From positions 111,644-175,643 of the forward strand of contig JAUWYY010000006.1 in assembly GCA_030615605.1 (NCBI GenBank): 64,000 bases of DNA, written 5' to 3'. Numbering within the stretch: position 1 is the stretch's first letter; each line of letters opens with the position of its first letter. The position numbers and the translations under genes were made by a program. This DNA is from a bacterium. GTDB taxonomy: Bacteria; Armatimonadota; Zipacnadia; Zipacnadales; Zipacnadaceae. The notes under the pieces were generated by a model. The model was not told the origin of the DNA. It did not search any database and saw only the letters and a program-made list of their open reading frames with translations. Shown here piece by piece: positions 7,328 through 16,400 of this stretch.

Positions 7328-9688
7328 GTGGCCGATGAATCCCCCGCTAAGCTGCTGGGTAAGGTCCTGCGGCTGGAAAGCAGCGGGGGTTGCCGGGACC
7401 GGGCTACTACCGGGGGGATGGCGGAGTTTATGTTCCGGTGGCTGCCGCCGATAACTGCCGGTGCTCCCCAGCAGCAGGCTGAAGCATTGAGCCAGCTTGA
7501 AGGAAAGTTTGAAGCATACGCCGAGCTATCCCCCCAGCAGCGTGCCGACTTGGTTGACCAGGCTCTCGACCTGTTGCAGGAACTGGATGCTGACCAGTCA
7601 GACGCTGAACCCACCGGGGATGAGACCGACCAAGTCTGCTGGGATGACTCGGTTACGAAGCTTAAGGAAGTAGGCAGCAAGCGGGCCGAACTGCTGGCGG
7701 CACTGGACATCTACACTATCGGTGACCTGCTGCTGCACTGCCCGCTGGGCTACGAAGACCGCAGCCAATTGACCGTAGTGGAGGCGCTTGAGCATCGCGA
7801 AAGACAGACGCTGCGGGTGGAAGTGACCGGCAAGGGCCAGATCATCAGACGCGGGAAGCTGGCTATTGCGCGCGTGCCCGCCCGCGATGAGACCGGGCAG
7901 TGCACGCTGGTATGGTTCAATCAACCCTACCGGGCTAATATGTACTCGGCGGGCACGGAATTGCTGGTTACCGGCAGTGTCAGGGTCGGCAAGAAGCGGC
8001 CTACTGTACGGGTACAGGAGGCTGAGCAACTCGAGAATCTTCCCCATGACTGGCAGGATCGGCTGGTGCCCCACTATGCGGTGACTACGGGGCTTTCGCA
8101 GACGATGCTGCGCCGGCTGATCACTCAGGCACTAAGCCGCTGCCAGTTAGTTCCTGCCGGATTGGTACCCGCCAGCATTGAGAACCAGCGAGATCAGCCC
8201 GGCTTGTCGTGGGCGGTAGCTCATGCCCATGGCCCTGCCGATGCCGAGGAAGCTCGTCAGGCTCGGGCCCGCCTGACCTACGAACGGCTCTTTGCCCTGC
8301 AAGCCGCGCTGGCTCAGCGCCGTCACAATGTCAAGCAGCACAACGAGCGGTCAGTCGTAGCCTGTGACGGTGTGCTGGCCGAACTGTCAGCTACCTTGCC
8401 GTTTACCCTCACTGAGGCGCAGCGGCGAGTCATTGAACAGGTATTGGCTGATCTGGGCAAACCTGAGCCGCAGTACCGGCTTATTCACGGCGATGTGGGC
8501 TCGGGCAAGACTGTAGTTGCTGCCGCAGCCTTGCTGGCGGCGGCGCGGGCCGGGCGACAGGCGGCAATGATGGCTCCCACCGAGATCCTGGCCGAACAGG
8601 ACTGGACGGTCGTCTCGGAACTGCTGGAGCCGTTCGGCATCGCACCAGTGTTGCTGACCGGCAGTATGGCAGAAGCCGACAAGCAAGTGATACACGAAGA
8701 CCTGGCTACCGGTCTCATTGACTGTGTGGCTGGCACGCACGCGCTATTTCAGGAAAGCGTGGGTTTTGCGGATCTGGCGGTGGCAGTGATAGATGAGCAG
8801 CAACGTTTCGGCGTGGCTCAGCGCGCGCGCCTGGCTGAGAAGGGGGATGGGACAAACATACTGGTGATGTCGGCCACCCCCATACCACGGACTCTGGCTC
8901 TGACCGCCTATGGAGACTTCGATGTCTCGGTGGTTGACGAGCTGCCACCGGGCCGCCAACCAGTCCATACCGAACTGTTAACCGGCCGACAAAAATCCCA
9001 GGCCTACGAGACGGTCATTGCCCATATTGAGCAGGGCCGCCAGGCTTTCATTGTTTGTCCGGTTATTGAAGAGGCTAAGACTAAATACGTGACTGCCGCC
9101 GAAGAGCTTTTTAGACATCTCAGCGGTCATGTCTTCCCGAACTTGAATCTGGGCCTGGTTCACGGCCAGATGCCCAGCGACGAGCGCGAGGCGGCGATGG
9201 CGAAGTTCCGGGCAGGCGAAATTGACGTGCTGGTGGCTACCAGCGTGGTTGAGGTCGGTGTGGATGTGCCCAATGCTACCGTGATGCTGGTGCAGAATGC
9301 CGAGCGGTTTGGCCTGGCGCAACTCCACCAGTTGCGAGGGCGCGTAGGCCGAGGCGGCGAATCTTCCTGCTGTATGCTGGTTACTGGCTCTGGTTCTCCC
9401 GAGGTCATCGATCGGCTGACCGTGCTGGTACGGACAAATGATGGATTTGAGATTGCCAGCGAGGACCTGGCCCGACGCGGTCCCGGTGAGCTGACCGGCA
9501 CTCGCCAGCATGGCATCCCTGATCTGGAGATGTCCGGCCTGATGGGTGATACCAGGATACTGGTTCGGGCCCGGGAGGATGCTCTTAAGCTTATTGGCGA
9601 CGACCCTCGCCTGGAACAGCCTGCGCACCAGCCCCTGAAGCACTACCTGGCACGGCACAGTCAGGAAGGCCAGGACTGGACACTGTGA
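7328..9688 (+). CDS. recG: ATP-dependent DNA helicase RecG
   Basis: Branch-migration helicase that remodels stalled forks and Holliday junctions. 786 aa, about 90 longer than E. coli RecG because of an N-terminal extension before the KLKEVGSKRAELL start of the wedge region; extended RecGs are known in thermophiles such as Thermotoga. OB/wedge fold at about 110-260, Walker A GDVGSGKTVVA, motif II DEQQRFGV (E. coli has DEQH), motif III SATPIPRTL and motif VI QLRGRVGRG. Start is GTG 7328, with an AGAGGA site inside the end of the previous gene. It overlaps rsmD by 4 nt. Confidence 0.95.
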   Translation: MADESPAKLLGKVLRLESSGGCRDRATTGGMAEFMFRWLPPITAGAPQQQAEALSQLEGKFEAYAELSPQQRADLVDQALDLLQELDADQSDAEPTGDETDQVCWDDSVTKLKEVGSKRAELLAALDIYTIGDLLLHCPLGYEDRSQLTVVEALEHRERQTLRVEVTGKGQIIRRGKLAIARVPARDETGQCTLVWFNQPYRANMYSAGTELLVTGSVRVGKKRPTVRVQEAEQLENLPHDWQDRLVPHYAVTTGLSQTMLRRLITQALSRCQLVPAGLVPASIENQRDQPGLSWAVAHAHGPADAEEARQARARLTYERLFALQAALAQRRHNVKQHNERSVVACDGVLAELSATLPFTLTEAQRRVIEQVLADLGKPEPQYRLIHGDVGSGKTVVAAAALLAAARAGRQAAMMAPTEILAEQDWTVVSELLEPFGIAPVLLTGSMAEADKQVIHEDLATGLIDCVAGTHALFQESVGFADLAVAVIDEQQRFGVAQRARLAEKGDGTNILVMSATPIPRTLALTAYGDFDVSVVDELPPGRQPVHTELLTGRQKSQAYETVIAHIEQGRQAFIVCPVIEEAKTKYVTAAEELFRHLSGHVFPNLNLGLVHGQMPSDEREAAMAKFRAGEIDVLVATSVVEVGVDVPNATVMLVQNAERFGLAQLHQLRGRVGRGGESSCCMLVTGSGSPEVIDRLTVLVRTNDGFEIASEDLARRGPGELTGTRQHGIPDLEMSGLMGDTRILVRAREDALKLIGDDPRLEQPAHQPLKHYLARHSQEGQDWTL

Positions 9689-10251
9689 GGAGGCAATTGC
9701 GGGTCATCGCAGGTGATGCTGGCTCGCTGCCGCTGAAAGTGCCCCCGGGTGCGGACATTCGTCCGACCACCGATGCCATGCGTGAGACGCTCTTTGCAAG
9801 TCTGGCAAGTGCGATACGGGGAGCGAGGTTTACTGATTTATATGCGGGCAGCGGCGCGGTCGGTATCGAGGCGCTCAGTCGCCGAGCAGAGCTGGTCGTG
9901 TTCGCTGACAGTGATTCTCGTTGCACGAAGGTCATCAGGGCGAACCTGGAGAATACTAATCTATCTGAGGGCGGAATAGTGGTGCGGGGCCGACTGCCCG
10001 CCGTGTGGACACGGATCGCTCAGGTTCATGGGCCTTTCGACATAGTCTTTGCGGACCCGCCCTACGACAGTCCTGACCTGCCGGAATTGGCTGAGCGACT
10101 GGTTATTGACCAGGAGGGTGTAGCTCCGGGAGGGATTGTGGTCATTCAACATGACCTAAGTGAACCACTGCTCCGTGATATTGAACCGGACAAAGTTAAG
10201 AAGTTCGGGCAGAGCCGTCTCGACTTTTACTACCTTGGTGCCAGCGAGTAA
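9685..10251 (+). CDS. rsmD: 16S rRNA (guanine(966)-N2)-methyltransferase
   Basis: Methylates G966 of 16S rRNA in the 30S subunit. 188 aa. Motifs: RPTTDAMRETLFASL at the start, SAM-binding DLYAGSGAVGIEALSR, and catalytic DPPYDSP. GTG 9685 overlaps the recG stop (GTGA), so translation is coupled. The rsmD-coaD order that follows is widely conserved. Confidence 0.95.
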   Translation: MRRQLRVIAGDAGSLPLKVPPGADIRPTTDAMRETLFASLASAIRGARFTDLYAGSGAVGIEALSRRAELVVFADSDSRCTKVIRANLENTNLSEGGIVVRGRLPAVWTRIAQVHGPFDIVFADPPYDSPDLPELAERLVIDQEGVAPGGIVVIQHDLSEPLLRDIEPDKVKKFGQSRLDFYYLGASE

Positions 10252-10263
10252 GAGGGTAAGCTA

Positions 10264-10767
10264 ATGACCACACCGAAAACTGAGCATATCGCGATATGTC
10301 CGGGAAGCTTTGATCCAATCACCGAGGGGCATATGGATGTAATTCGCCGGACTAGCCAGATGTTTGGAAGAGTGTTCGTGGCGGTGACCGAAGATTCGGA
10401 GAAAGAGCCGATGTTTTCCGTGGCAGAGCGGGTAGCCATGGTCCGAGAAGCTTGCCAGGATCTGTCCAATGTCGAGGTGGACAGCTTTGAGGGACTCGTG
10501 GTAGACTATGCCAGACAGCGTGGAGCTGTGGCTCTCATAAAGGGCTTGCGTGCCGTCTCGGACTTCGAGCACGAGATGCAGATGGCGTGGATGAATCGGC
10601 AGCTAGCTCCTGAGCTGTATACGGTCTTTTTGGTTCCGCATCCCGATTATGTCTTCTTGAGTTCCAGTCTGGTCAAGGAAGTTGCCAGCCGGGGCGGCGA
10701 AGTCAGCCAATTTGTGCCGAATGGTGCATACAAGCGACTGCAAGATAAGGTAGGCGGATCGCACTAA
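10264..10767 (+). CDS. coaD: Phosphopantetheine adenylyltransferase
   Basis: Penultimate step of coenzyme A synthesis: 4'-phosphopantetheine plus ATP gives dephospho-CoA. 167 aa. PGSFDPITEGHMDVI carries the nucleotidyltransferase HxGH-type motif (TEGH), LIKGLRAVSDFEHEMQMA binds phosphopantetheine, and LSSSLVKEVA corresponds to the ISSTxVRE/KE motif. AGAGGGTAAGCTA precedes the ATG. Type III pantothenate kinase (coaX) for the first step is at 40265. Confidence 0.97.
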   Translation: MTTPKTEHIAICPGSFDPITEGHMDVIRRTSQMFGRVFVAVTEDSEKEPMFSVAERVAMVREACQDLSNVEVDSFEGLVVDYARQRGAVALIKGLRAVSDFEHEMQMAWMNRQLAPELYTVFLVPHPDYVFLSSSLVKEVASRGGEVSQFVPNGAYKRLQDKVGGSH

Positions 10768-10794
10768 ATATTGACGTGTCAGGGAGGGTGGCAG

Positions 10795-11301
10795 ATGGAT
10801 ATACTGACTCTCATTGAGGAACTTGAACTGATGGGCGAGGGAGGGGAGAAGTGGTATACTCGTATTATCCCCGGCTTTATTGGCAAGTCAGTAATGAATG
10901 CCGAAGAGTTTTTCGATGTGCTCCACCGCCTGCGCTCGGCGTTGCCCGAGGAAATGAGCGTGGCCAATAAGGTCAGTCGTGACCGTGATCGTATTCTACA
11001 GGAGGCCCACGAGGAGCGCGCTAAGATCCTGGGAGCATCCCGGGAGCAGGCTCAACTGCTGATCTCTAATGATGAAATCGTTAAGCAGGCTGAGCAAGGC
11101 GCTGAAGAAATACTGGACAGGGCTCGTGTTGACGCTCAGGCCGTGCGTGCTGAAGCTGAGACCTGGGCGCGGGGCATCGTCGAGCGGCTCGACAACTATG
11201 TCAATCGCATATCGGCGACCGTTGACAAGACCCGCAAAGCATTGCTTAGTGAACCAGCGGCAGTCGAAGAGAGTCGCCTACGGCTCGGCGAAGAAGAATA
11301 G
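10795..11301 (+). CDS. Coiled-coil protein related to ATP synthase/V-ATPase peripheral-stalk subunits
   Basis: 168 aa. After a short globular start, residues 45-150 are a long charged, Ala-rich helix (repeated EEAE/RARVDAQAVRAEAETW pattern) like the b or E subunit stalks. It lacks a membrane segment. Proteins of this kind, often just labelled ATPase, sit next to coaD in many Firmicutes-like genomes; function unknown. ATG 10795 follows GGGAGG at good spacing; an in-frame start at 10771 has no site. Probably co-transcribed with coaD. Confidence 0.75.
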   Translation: MDILTLIEELELMGEGGEKWYTRIIPGFIGKSVMNAEEFFDVLHRLRSALPEEMSVANKVSRDRDRILQEAHEERAKILGASREQAQLLISNDEIVKQAEQGAEEILDRARVDAQAVRAEAETWARGIVERLDNYVNRISATVDKTRKALLSEPAAVEESRLRLGEEE

Positions 11302-11443
11302 AGAATTCCGGCAGACCCTATCTTCCCAGGTCAATACGATGGCCGCCACATTGGGCAGGTAGCTAGTTCTTGATCGCTCCGCTATGCTTAGAATTTCCTC
11401 CGTTGTTTGCTGTTGGACTAGTCTCGGGTAGGAGAAATGTTCC

Positions 11444-12670
11444 GTGATAGTGCTGGTGGTCAATTGTGGTAGTTCTTCTTTGAAGTATGAACTGTTTGAA
11501 GGCGATCGGTCAGTCTGTTCGGGCCTGGCCGAGCGCGTGGGCATAAACGGGGGCAACGATGCCGTTTTGACCCACCAATACAGCGACGAGGCCACAGCCA
11601 GGGTCAGCGCTCCTATGCCCGATCATACTGTCGCCTTCGACCACGTCGTTGAGGTGCTGACCGATCCTGAGCACGGTCAGATTGGTTCTCTTCAAGAGAT
11701 TGAGGCAGTCGGCCACCGCGTGGTCCACGGCGGCGAGCAGTTCACCGAGTCGGCTCTGATTGACGATGAGGTTATTGCTGCGATTGAAGATTTCTGTGAG
11801 CTGGCTCCGCTGCACAATCCGCCTAATTTGGAAGGTATTCGGGCCTGTCGGCAGCGTTTGCCGGATATCCCGATGGTCGCGGTGTTTGATACTGCCTTCC
11901 ACCAGACGATGCCAGCCCATGCGTTTGTCTACGGACTGCCCTACGAGATGTATCGGAATCATAACATCCGCCGATACGGCTTCCACGGCACCTCTCATCG
12001 CTATGTGGCTATTGAGGCGACGCAGTATCTGCAGGCGAAGGGCATTCCCCCCGAGCGGCAGAAACTCGTTACCTGTCACCTGGGTAATGGGGCCAGTGTT
12101 ACGGCAATCTGTGGGGGCCGTTCTGTCGATTGTTCGCTAGGTTTTACGCCGCTTGAAGGTCTGGTGATGGGCACGCGTAGTGGCGATCTGGATCCGGCCA
12201 TTTCCCTGCATTTGATCCGCGCGATGGATATGGATGCTGCTGAGGTGGATCGGCTTCTTAACACGGAGAGCGGGCTTTTGGGCATCTCAGGGGTGAGCAG
12301 CGATATGCGGGATGTAATGCAGGCTGCTGGGGATGGCAACACGCGGGCCCAGTTAGCCGTGGACATATTCTGCTACCGCGTAAGGAAATACATCGGGGCC
12401 TATGCTGCCGCCATGGGTGGCTTAGATGCAGTGGTCTTCACCGCCGGGATTGGCGAAAATGCCCCCGAGATTCGCCGCGACTGTGTACGGGGCCTCGAGT
12501 TGATTGGCCTGGATCTCGATGAGGCCAGCAATAACAGCATTGGCGATGACCGAGAGGTCGCCGTTATCAGTGCGGCTAACAGCCCTGGCTATATCCTGGT
12601 AGTTCCTACTGACGAGGAGCTGATGATCGCCCGCGACACCGCTGCTGTTGTGGGCGATCTGCTTGGCTAG
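11444..12670 (+). CDS. ackA: Acetate kinase
   Basis: Interconverts acetyl phosphate plus ADP with acetate plus ATP in fermentative energy metabolism. 408 aa, usual length. Motifs: VNCGSSSLKYELF (Asn and phosphate 1), GHRVVHGGE, FDTAFHQTM, RYGFHGTSH with the catalytic His region, HLGNGAS, GTRSGDLDP and FTAGIGENAPEIR. Start is GTG 11444 behind GTAGGAG, 9 nt upstream. No phosphotransacetylase is adjacent. The 142 bp before it (11302-11443) show no gene; it may have its own promoter, but I cannot place one confidently. Confidence 0.97.
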   Translation: MIVLVVNCGSSSLKYELFEGDRSVCSGLAERVGINGGNDAVLTHQYSDEATARVSAPMPDHTVAFDHVVEVLTDPEHGQIGSLQEIEAVGHRVVHGGEQFTESALIDDEVIAAIEDFCELAPLHNPPNLEGIRACRQRLPDIPMVAVFDTAFHQTMPAHAFVYGLPYEMYRNHNIRRYGFHGTSHRYVAIEATQYLQAKGIPPERQKLVTCHLGNGASVTAICGGRSVDCSLGFTPLEGLVMGTRSGDLDPAISLHLIRAMDMDAAEVDRLLNTESGLLGISGVSSDMRDVMQAAGDGNTRAQLAVDIFCYRVRKYIGAYAAAMGGLDAVVFTAGIGENAPEIRRDCVRGLELIGLDLDEASNNSIGDDREVAVISAANSPGYILVVPTDEELMIARDTAAVVGDLLG

Positions 12671-12701
12671 GAGCCGGTGGGTCTTCGGTGGCAGTTTATG
12701 T

Positions 12702-14360
12702 CTAGGTCTGCTGTTTGTCAGCGACCAGTTCCAAATTGATGTCGAACTCGACCGCTACTTCGAACAGTCGCCGCCAAGGTAGGTTCACGCGGGTCTCCTC
12801 CAGCTCGGCCAGGACGATATCGTTGCGCTCCTCGCCCTCGCCGACTTGCACACAGCTTTTGCCCCAGAAATGCTTCATCCACAAATCAGCGGCCGCCTGG
12901 GCTAGCTGGTTGCTGAGCACCTGCTGGGCCCGAGGGTACAGCTCCGTAAGGTCAGAGCTACCATCGTCAACCATTTGATGTAGTTCTTCTTTGAGTTGGG
13001 GACGCAGCCGCGTCTGGTAGAGCCAATCGTCTATCAGGCTTAGGAACAGCAACTGCAAGTGGGCGCGTTCGGTGTTGATCAGGGAGTTGAGCAGTTGCAG
13101 ATAGCGCATCGGAGCAAAGTTGGTAAACAGGTGGGCCAGATCAAAAGCGCCTTTGTCCTGCCGAGCGATCAGGCGCAGACTGGCATGAGCCAGCGCTGAA
13201 CCAATGGAGTTGGCCGCAGTATTCCAGCCCGAGAAGGCCAGTAGCTCTACCAGGTTCAACTCGCTGTCCAGTAGAGCGTTGACCAACTCGTCGTCTGCTC
13301 CGTTGGGGGTGGCGACATCACAGATGGCTACCCCTCGGGTGCTGGCTGCCTGCTCAATGTCGATCAATGACTTACGAATTAGCGACTTGCGGTCCTCATC
13401 ATCTGACTCTTTGGGTGGATTGACCAGCAGAATCAGGTCGGCCTCCGTGGCCTGCTGGGTCAGGCGCCCGCCTACTACATTCACCTGCGCGGCCACTGTT
13501 TCGCTGATGCTGCGGTCCTCGTAAGGGGCTATGCGCTCGCTGGCGCTGGGGTCAACCCATTGAACCTTGATCGCGGGCTGCTTTTCCATGTGCCGGTGGA
13601 CAAAGCGTGCGAACAACGTCATGGCAACTTCGTCGGTGCCCGGATATATCATGGCTCGCTCGTCTACGTCCAGTTCCTCAATACGATCTTGCAGCCGGGC
13701 CTGTTCGACCTGGGGCAGGCCTGCGGGCCGGGCGTCGTCCTGGGGCAAGGCCAGGAAATCTATCCGTTCGGCCGCCAACTCCTCGATAGCCTGAAGATTG
13801 ATCTGATGGTTACGCTCGCGCACTTGCTGGTAGCGCCGCAAGATGGCAGCGGGTATGCCGGTGCCCGGCTCCTCCGAATTTTGGCTTTCTGCGTCGCTTC
13901 TACCAGCTTCCGCCACTAACTGTGAGTATTGTTGTAGCTCCTGGCGGTAGTCATCCATGCCGCTGATACAACTATCGGGAGCCTCCCGCAGAATTACGCT
14001 GCTGGCATAGATGGGTATGCCGGGAGCCTGTTTCTTGAGTTGAGCAAGTACTTCCAGTCGCACGGCGGTTTCTTCCAGAGATAGCTGGGAGCTGCGCGAG
14101 GCCACCAGTCCCCCGTAGACCAGCATATCCAGGCTCAGTATCAGACAGTCGGCCGCGTGGGGCTCATCAACCTGGGCGGTCAGCCAGTCGGCCAACTCCT
14201 CGGGGCGCCCGGGTGTGCGGTAGCGGCCCAGGAGAATAGCTGGCGGGGTTATCAGCTCATAGTCAACCATCTGCGCCAGCAGGCGGGGCCGCTCCGTATT
14301 CACCGGACGGTCGTCGAGCGGGACGTAGATCACTCGATGGAGCCGATGTCTGAGTGTCAC
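12702..14360 (-). CDS. DUF4127 family protein
   Basis: 552 aa, cytosolic, matching the uncharacterised DUF4127 family: IYVPLDDRPVNTERP at the start, LILSLDMLVYGGLVASR, YASSVILREAPDS and WNTAANSIGSALAHA. The conserved Asp/Arg/Glu motifs suggest an enzyme, but the reaction is not known to me. GTG 14360 is preceded by a strong AGGAGGT 10 nt upstream. It is last of a four-gene operon (phosphoglycerate mutase-like, secreted protein, TIM barrel, this gene), which hints at carbohydrate or sugar-phosphate chemistry. It converges with ackA, leaving only 31 bp between them. Confidence 0.85.
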   Translation of the reverse strand: MTLRHRLHRVIYVPLDDRPVNTERPRLLAQMVDYELITPPAILLGRYRTPGRPEELADWLTAQVDEPHAADCLILSLDMLVYGGLVASRSSQLSLEETAVRLEVLAQLKKQAPGIPIYASSVILREAPDSCISGMDDYRQELQQYSQLVAEAGRSDAESQNSEEPGTGIPAAILRRYQQVRERNHQINLQAIEELAAERIDFLALPQDDARPAGLPQVEQARLQDRIEELDVDERAMIYPGTDEVAMTLFARFVHRHMEKQPAIKVQWVDPSASERIAPYEDRSISETVAAQVNVVGGRLTQQATEADLILLVNPPKESDDEDRKSLIRKSLIDIEQAASTRGVAICDVATPNGADDELVNALLDSELNLVELLAFSGWNTAANSIGSALAHASLRLIARQDKGAFDLAHLFTNFAPMRYLQLLNSLINTERAHLQLLFLSLIDDWLYQTRLRPQLKEELHQMVDDGSSDLTELYPRAQQVLSNQLAQAAADLWMKHFWGKSCVQVGEGEERNDIVLAELEETRVNLPWRRLFEVAVEFDINLELVADKQQT

Positions 14361-14402
14361 GGTACTATTTACCTCCTAGTTGCACTGCCAGGGCACCCCT
14401 GG

Positions 14403-15107
14403 CTATGTCAGCACGTCTGCGAATCGGCGAGTGGTTTGCTTGACCGTTGCTGGCTCATCGCCGGTTACCACCGCACCAATAATTATCCCTCTAATGCCAC
14501 AGTTCGTCAATATAGGCAATTCGTCAGGCCTGATACGCCGCTGAGTGGGCACCAGCACCGGAATGTCAGGGTAGGCAGTGCAGATGGCGGCATAGTCACA
14601 CAGATCGGCTACGGTTAGCGGCTGGCCGTAGCCGTCAGGCTCGATAATTGAGGCCTCGATGAGGTCACACCAGGCGGCGCAGGGGCCCAGCGAAAAATTC
14701 GCCTGCCGCTGGCGGTGGCTCAGAGCGATCATCCGTGACATCTGCGTCTCCATCTGCAGCATTGCCGCCGGCATCTGATGGACATAGGCATCGAAGAAAT
14801 CAATGCCCATTTCGTCCAGTTTCTGCATATCATCAGGGCTGGCCATGGCCGCCTCGGCGCCGGGCACAATGCCTGCCGGCAGGCCCACCTCGATTATCGC
14901 CTCCAGTGCTTCGCTTTCTTCCCGGAGGCTGCCGAAGACCGTGCCACTGGCGTGGTGGCGGACATTGATGTGAACCTTCACCGCATCAGCGCCGCCGGCC
15001 TGAGCCGCCTCCGCAAACTGTACCTCGTTGCGTGGCAGGCTCACAACCAGCACGGGCCTGTCGTGAGTCTCTATCATTCTCTGGAGCTGCCGGCGTTCAG
15101 AGACCAC
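14403..15107 (-). CDS. TIM-barrel protein of unknown specificity (NanE/phosphate-binding barrel-like)
   Basis: 234 aa from the chosen start. Alternating strand/helix pattern of a beta/alpha barrel: VLVVSLP, GADAVKVHIN, AGIVPGAE, IDFFDAYVHQMPA, IPVLVPTQRRIRPDEL and, near the C-terminus, CGIRGIIIGAVVTG, which looks like a phosphate-binding loop. This fits the ribulose-phosphate-binding barrel superfamily (N-acetylmannosamine-6-phosphate epimerase and relatives), but no specific family is certain. GTG 15107 has GAGGAG 11 nt upstream; a TTG at 15143, directly after the preceding stop, is an alternative. Operon partner of DUF4127. Confidence 0.7.
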   Translation of the reverse strand: MVSERRQLQRMIETHDRPVLVVSLPRNEVQFAEAAQAGGADAVKVHINVRHHASGTVFGSLREESEALEAIIEVGLPAGIVPGAEAAMASPDDMQKLDEMGIDFFDAYVHQMPAAMLQMETQMSRMIALSHRQRQANFSLGPCAAWCDLIEASIIEPDGYGQPLTVADLCDYAAICTAYPDIPVLVPTQRRIRPDELPILTNCGIRGIIIGAVVTGDEPATVKQTTRRFADVLT

Positions 15108-15143
15108 TGGCTTTAGTGCTCCTCGTTGTACAGAATAGGGCAA

Positions 15144-16400
15144 TTATTCCGGCCAGTACAGCTCTTGCGGCAGCCTGATCCGGACCGCCCGCAGATTAAT
15201 AAGCGCGCGCTGTGCTGCTGCTGGGAGCGGCTCCCGGACATCCAGGCTAGCCCTGATACGCCAGGTGCGATTGCCCTCGGGTGGTTTATTAGTTTCCGTA
15301 GCCTCCGGATCCAGAGCAATCCGGGGCAGCAGGTCCCAGTCTCCTGCGCCAGTCTTTGCCAGTACCTGGCAACGTGACAGCGTCCGCTGTAGCCAGTTGG
15401 CATAGCCTCCGGTTAGGTCATCAGGCCGATAGCTGGGATATAGGTAGCCAGAGAATAGCGGCGCTGCGCCCTTCCAGCTTTCATTGCGCTGCCATGGACC
15501 CTGGCGTGGGCCCACCACCATCCACTGCGTGTTAGTCTTGACATACGCGACTTCCGCGTCATTGGCATGGTCGGCGGGAATGATCTGAAATCCGCCCACC
15601 AGCCCGTACGGTGACGTCGAGATGTCAATCACTCCGGCATGATTGGCGCGCAGCCGCCCCGCTGCCGCATATCTGGTACCCTCAAATCGCCCAATCCCAC
15701 ACACCGGCCGCATTACCAGGCCGATAACCTGGCGGCTGCCGTCAGTGCAAGTAACAGTGATGTCTCCACCGAATTCGTTCGCGAAATCAATATATCTCAC
15801 ATCAGCGTAAGTGGTGGTGAAGTCTTCACCGAATTCGTCTGCAAAATCAATATGTGTCAAACGCTGTGGTGGCTGCTGGCGAACAATTATCAGTACATCG
15901 CCGATGGCCGGATGATAATCGCCGGATAGCTTGCCCAGCTTGCCGCCTGTGCCCTCGATATAGACCGGAGAGCCTACATGCGGGCCCAGGCCCCCGAACA
16001 GGCCGCTACCCGGTGGCATATCAGTTGCGATCACGCTCGAATACTTGCGGGTGGCCGCTCCCACCACTTCTCCGGCTGGCACCAGACTGAAGGTGATGCC
16101 GTAGCCAGTCTGTGCCGCGTTGGCTACCTTAATGTGAATGGCGTTGACCGCGGTGGCAGCGACAGTACTGTCGGGCACCCAGCGGCTGGCATTGTAACTA
16201 TGTTGGTTGACAGCATTGGCCGGTGAAGTTACCTGTCCGATTGCCAGCCAGCTTCTGCCCGCATCGCGGCTGACGGCGATCGCCCCGCCCTGGCGATTCT
16301 CCAGCCGAATGCGCAACTCTTCTTGCGCTGCCCAGCTTGAATTCGGCTGGGCAGCCACGAGTAGGGCGCAAAGCAGGTTATAGACAATTGCGCGATTCAT
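15144..16400 (-). CDS. Secreted protein of unknown function
   Basis: 418 aa. Residues 1-25 form a signal peptide (hydrophobic core LLCALLVA, cleavage likely after SSWA). The mature part is rich in beta-strand patterns, with VSRDAGRSWLAIG (a sialidase-like Asp-box resemblance), HVGSPVYIEG and WMVVGPRQGPW. A 20-residue tandem duplication lies mid-protein around IDFADEFGED/IDFANEFGGD. Its start overlaps the stop of the upstream mutase gene by one base, so it is coupled to it. Not a family I can name. Confidence 0.75.
   Translation of the reverse strand: MNRAIVYNLLCALLVAAQPNSSWAAQEELRIRLENRQGGAIAVSRDAGRSWLAIGQVTSPANAVNQHSYNASRWVPDSTVAATAVNAIHIKVANAAQTGYGITFSLVPAGEVVGAATRKYSSVIATDMPPGSGLFGGLGPHVGSPVYIEGTGGKLGKLSGDYHPAIGDVLIIVRQQPPQRLTHIDFADEFGEDFTTTYADVRYIDFANEFGGDITVTCTDGSRQVIGLVMRPVCGIGRFEGTRYAAAGRLRANHAGVIDISTSPYGLVGGFQIIPADHANDAEVAYVKTNTQWMVVGPRQGPWQRNESWKGAAPLFSGYLYPSYRPDDLTGGYANWLQRTLSRCQVLAKTGAGDWDLLPRIALDPEATETNKPPEGNRTWRIRASLDVREPLPAAAQRALINLRAVRIRLPQELYWPE
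15763..15853 (-). repeat. 60-bp-period tandem duplication inside the secreted-protein gene
   Basis: The stretches 15763-15793 and 15823-15853 match at 27 of 31 positions, offset exactly 60 bp (20 codons), so the reading frame is kept. At protein level the two copies are IDFADEFGEDFTTTYA and IDFANEFGGDITVTCT. The acidic DF-x-EFG motifs could bind calcium. Confidence 0.8.
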
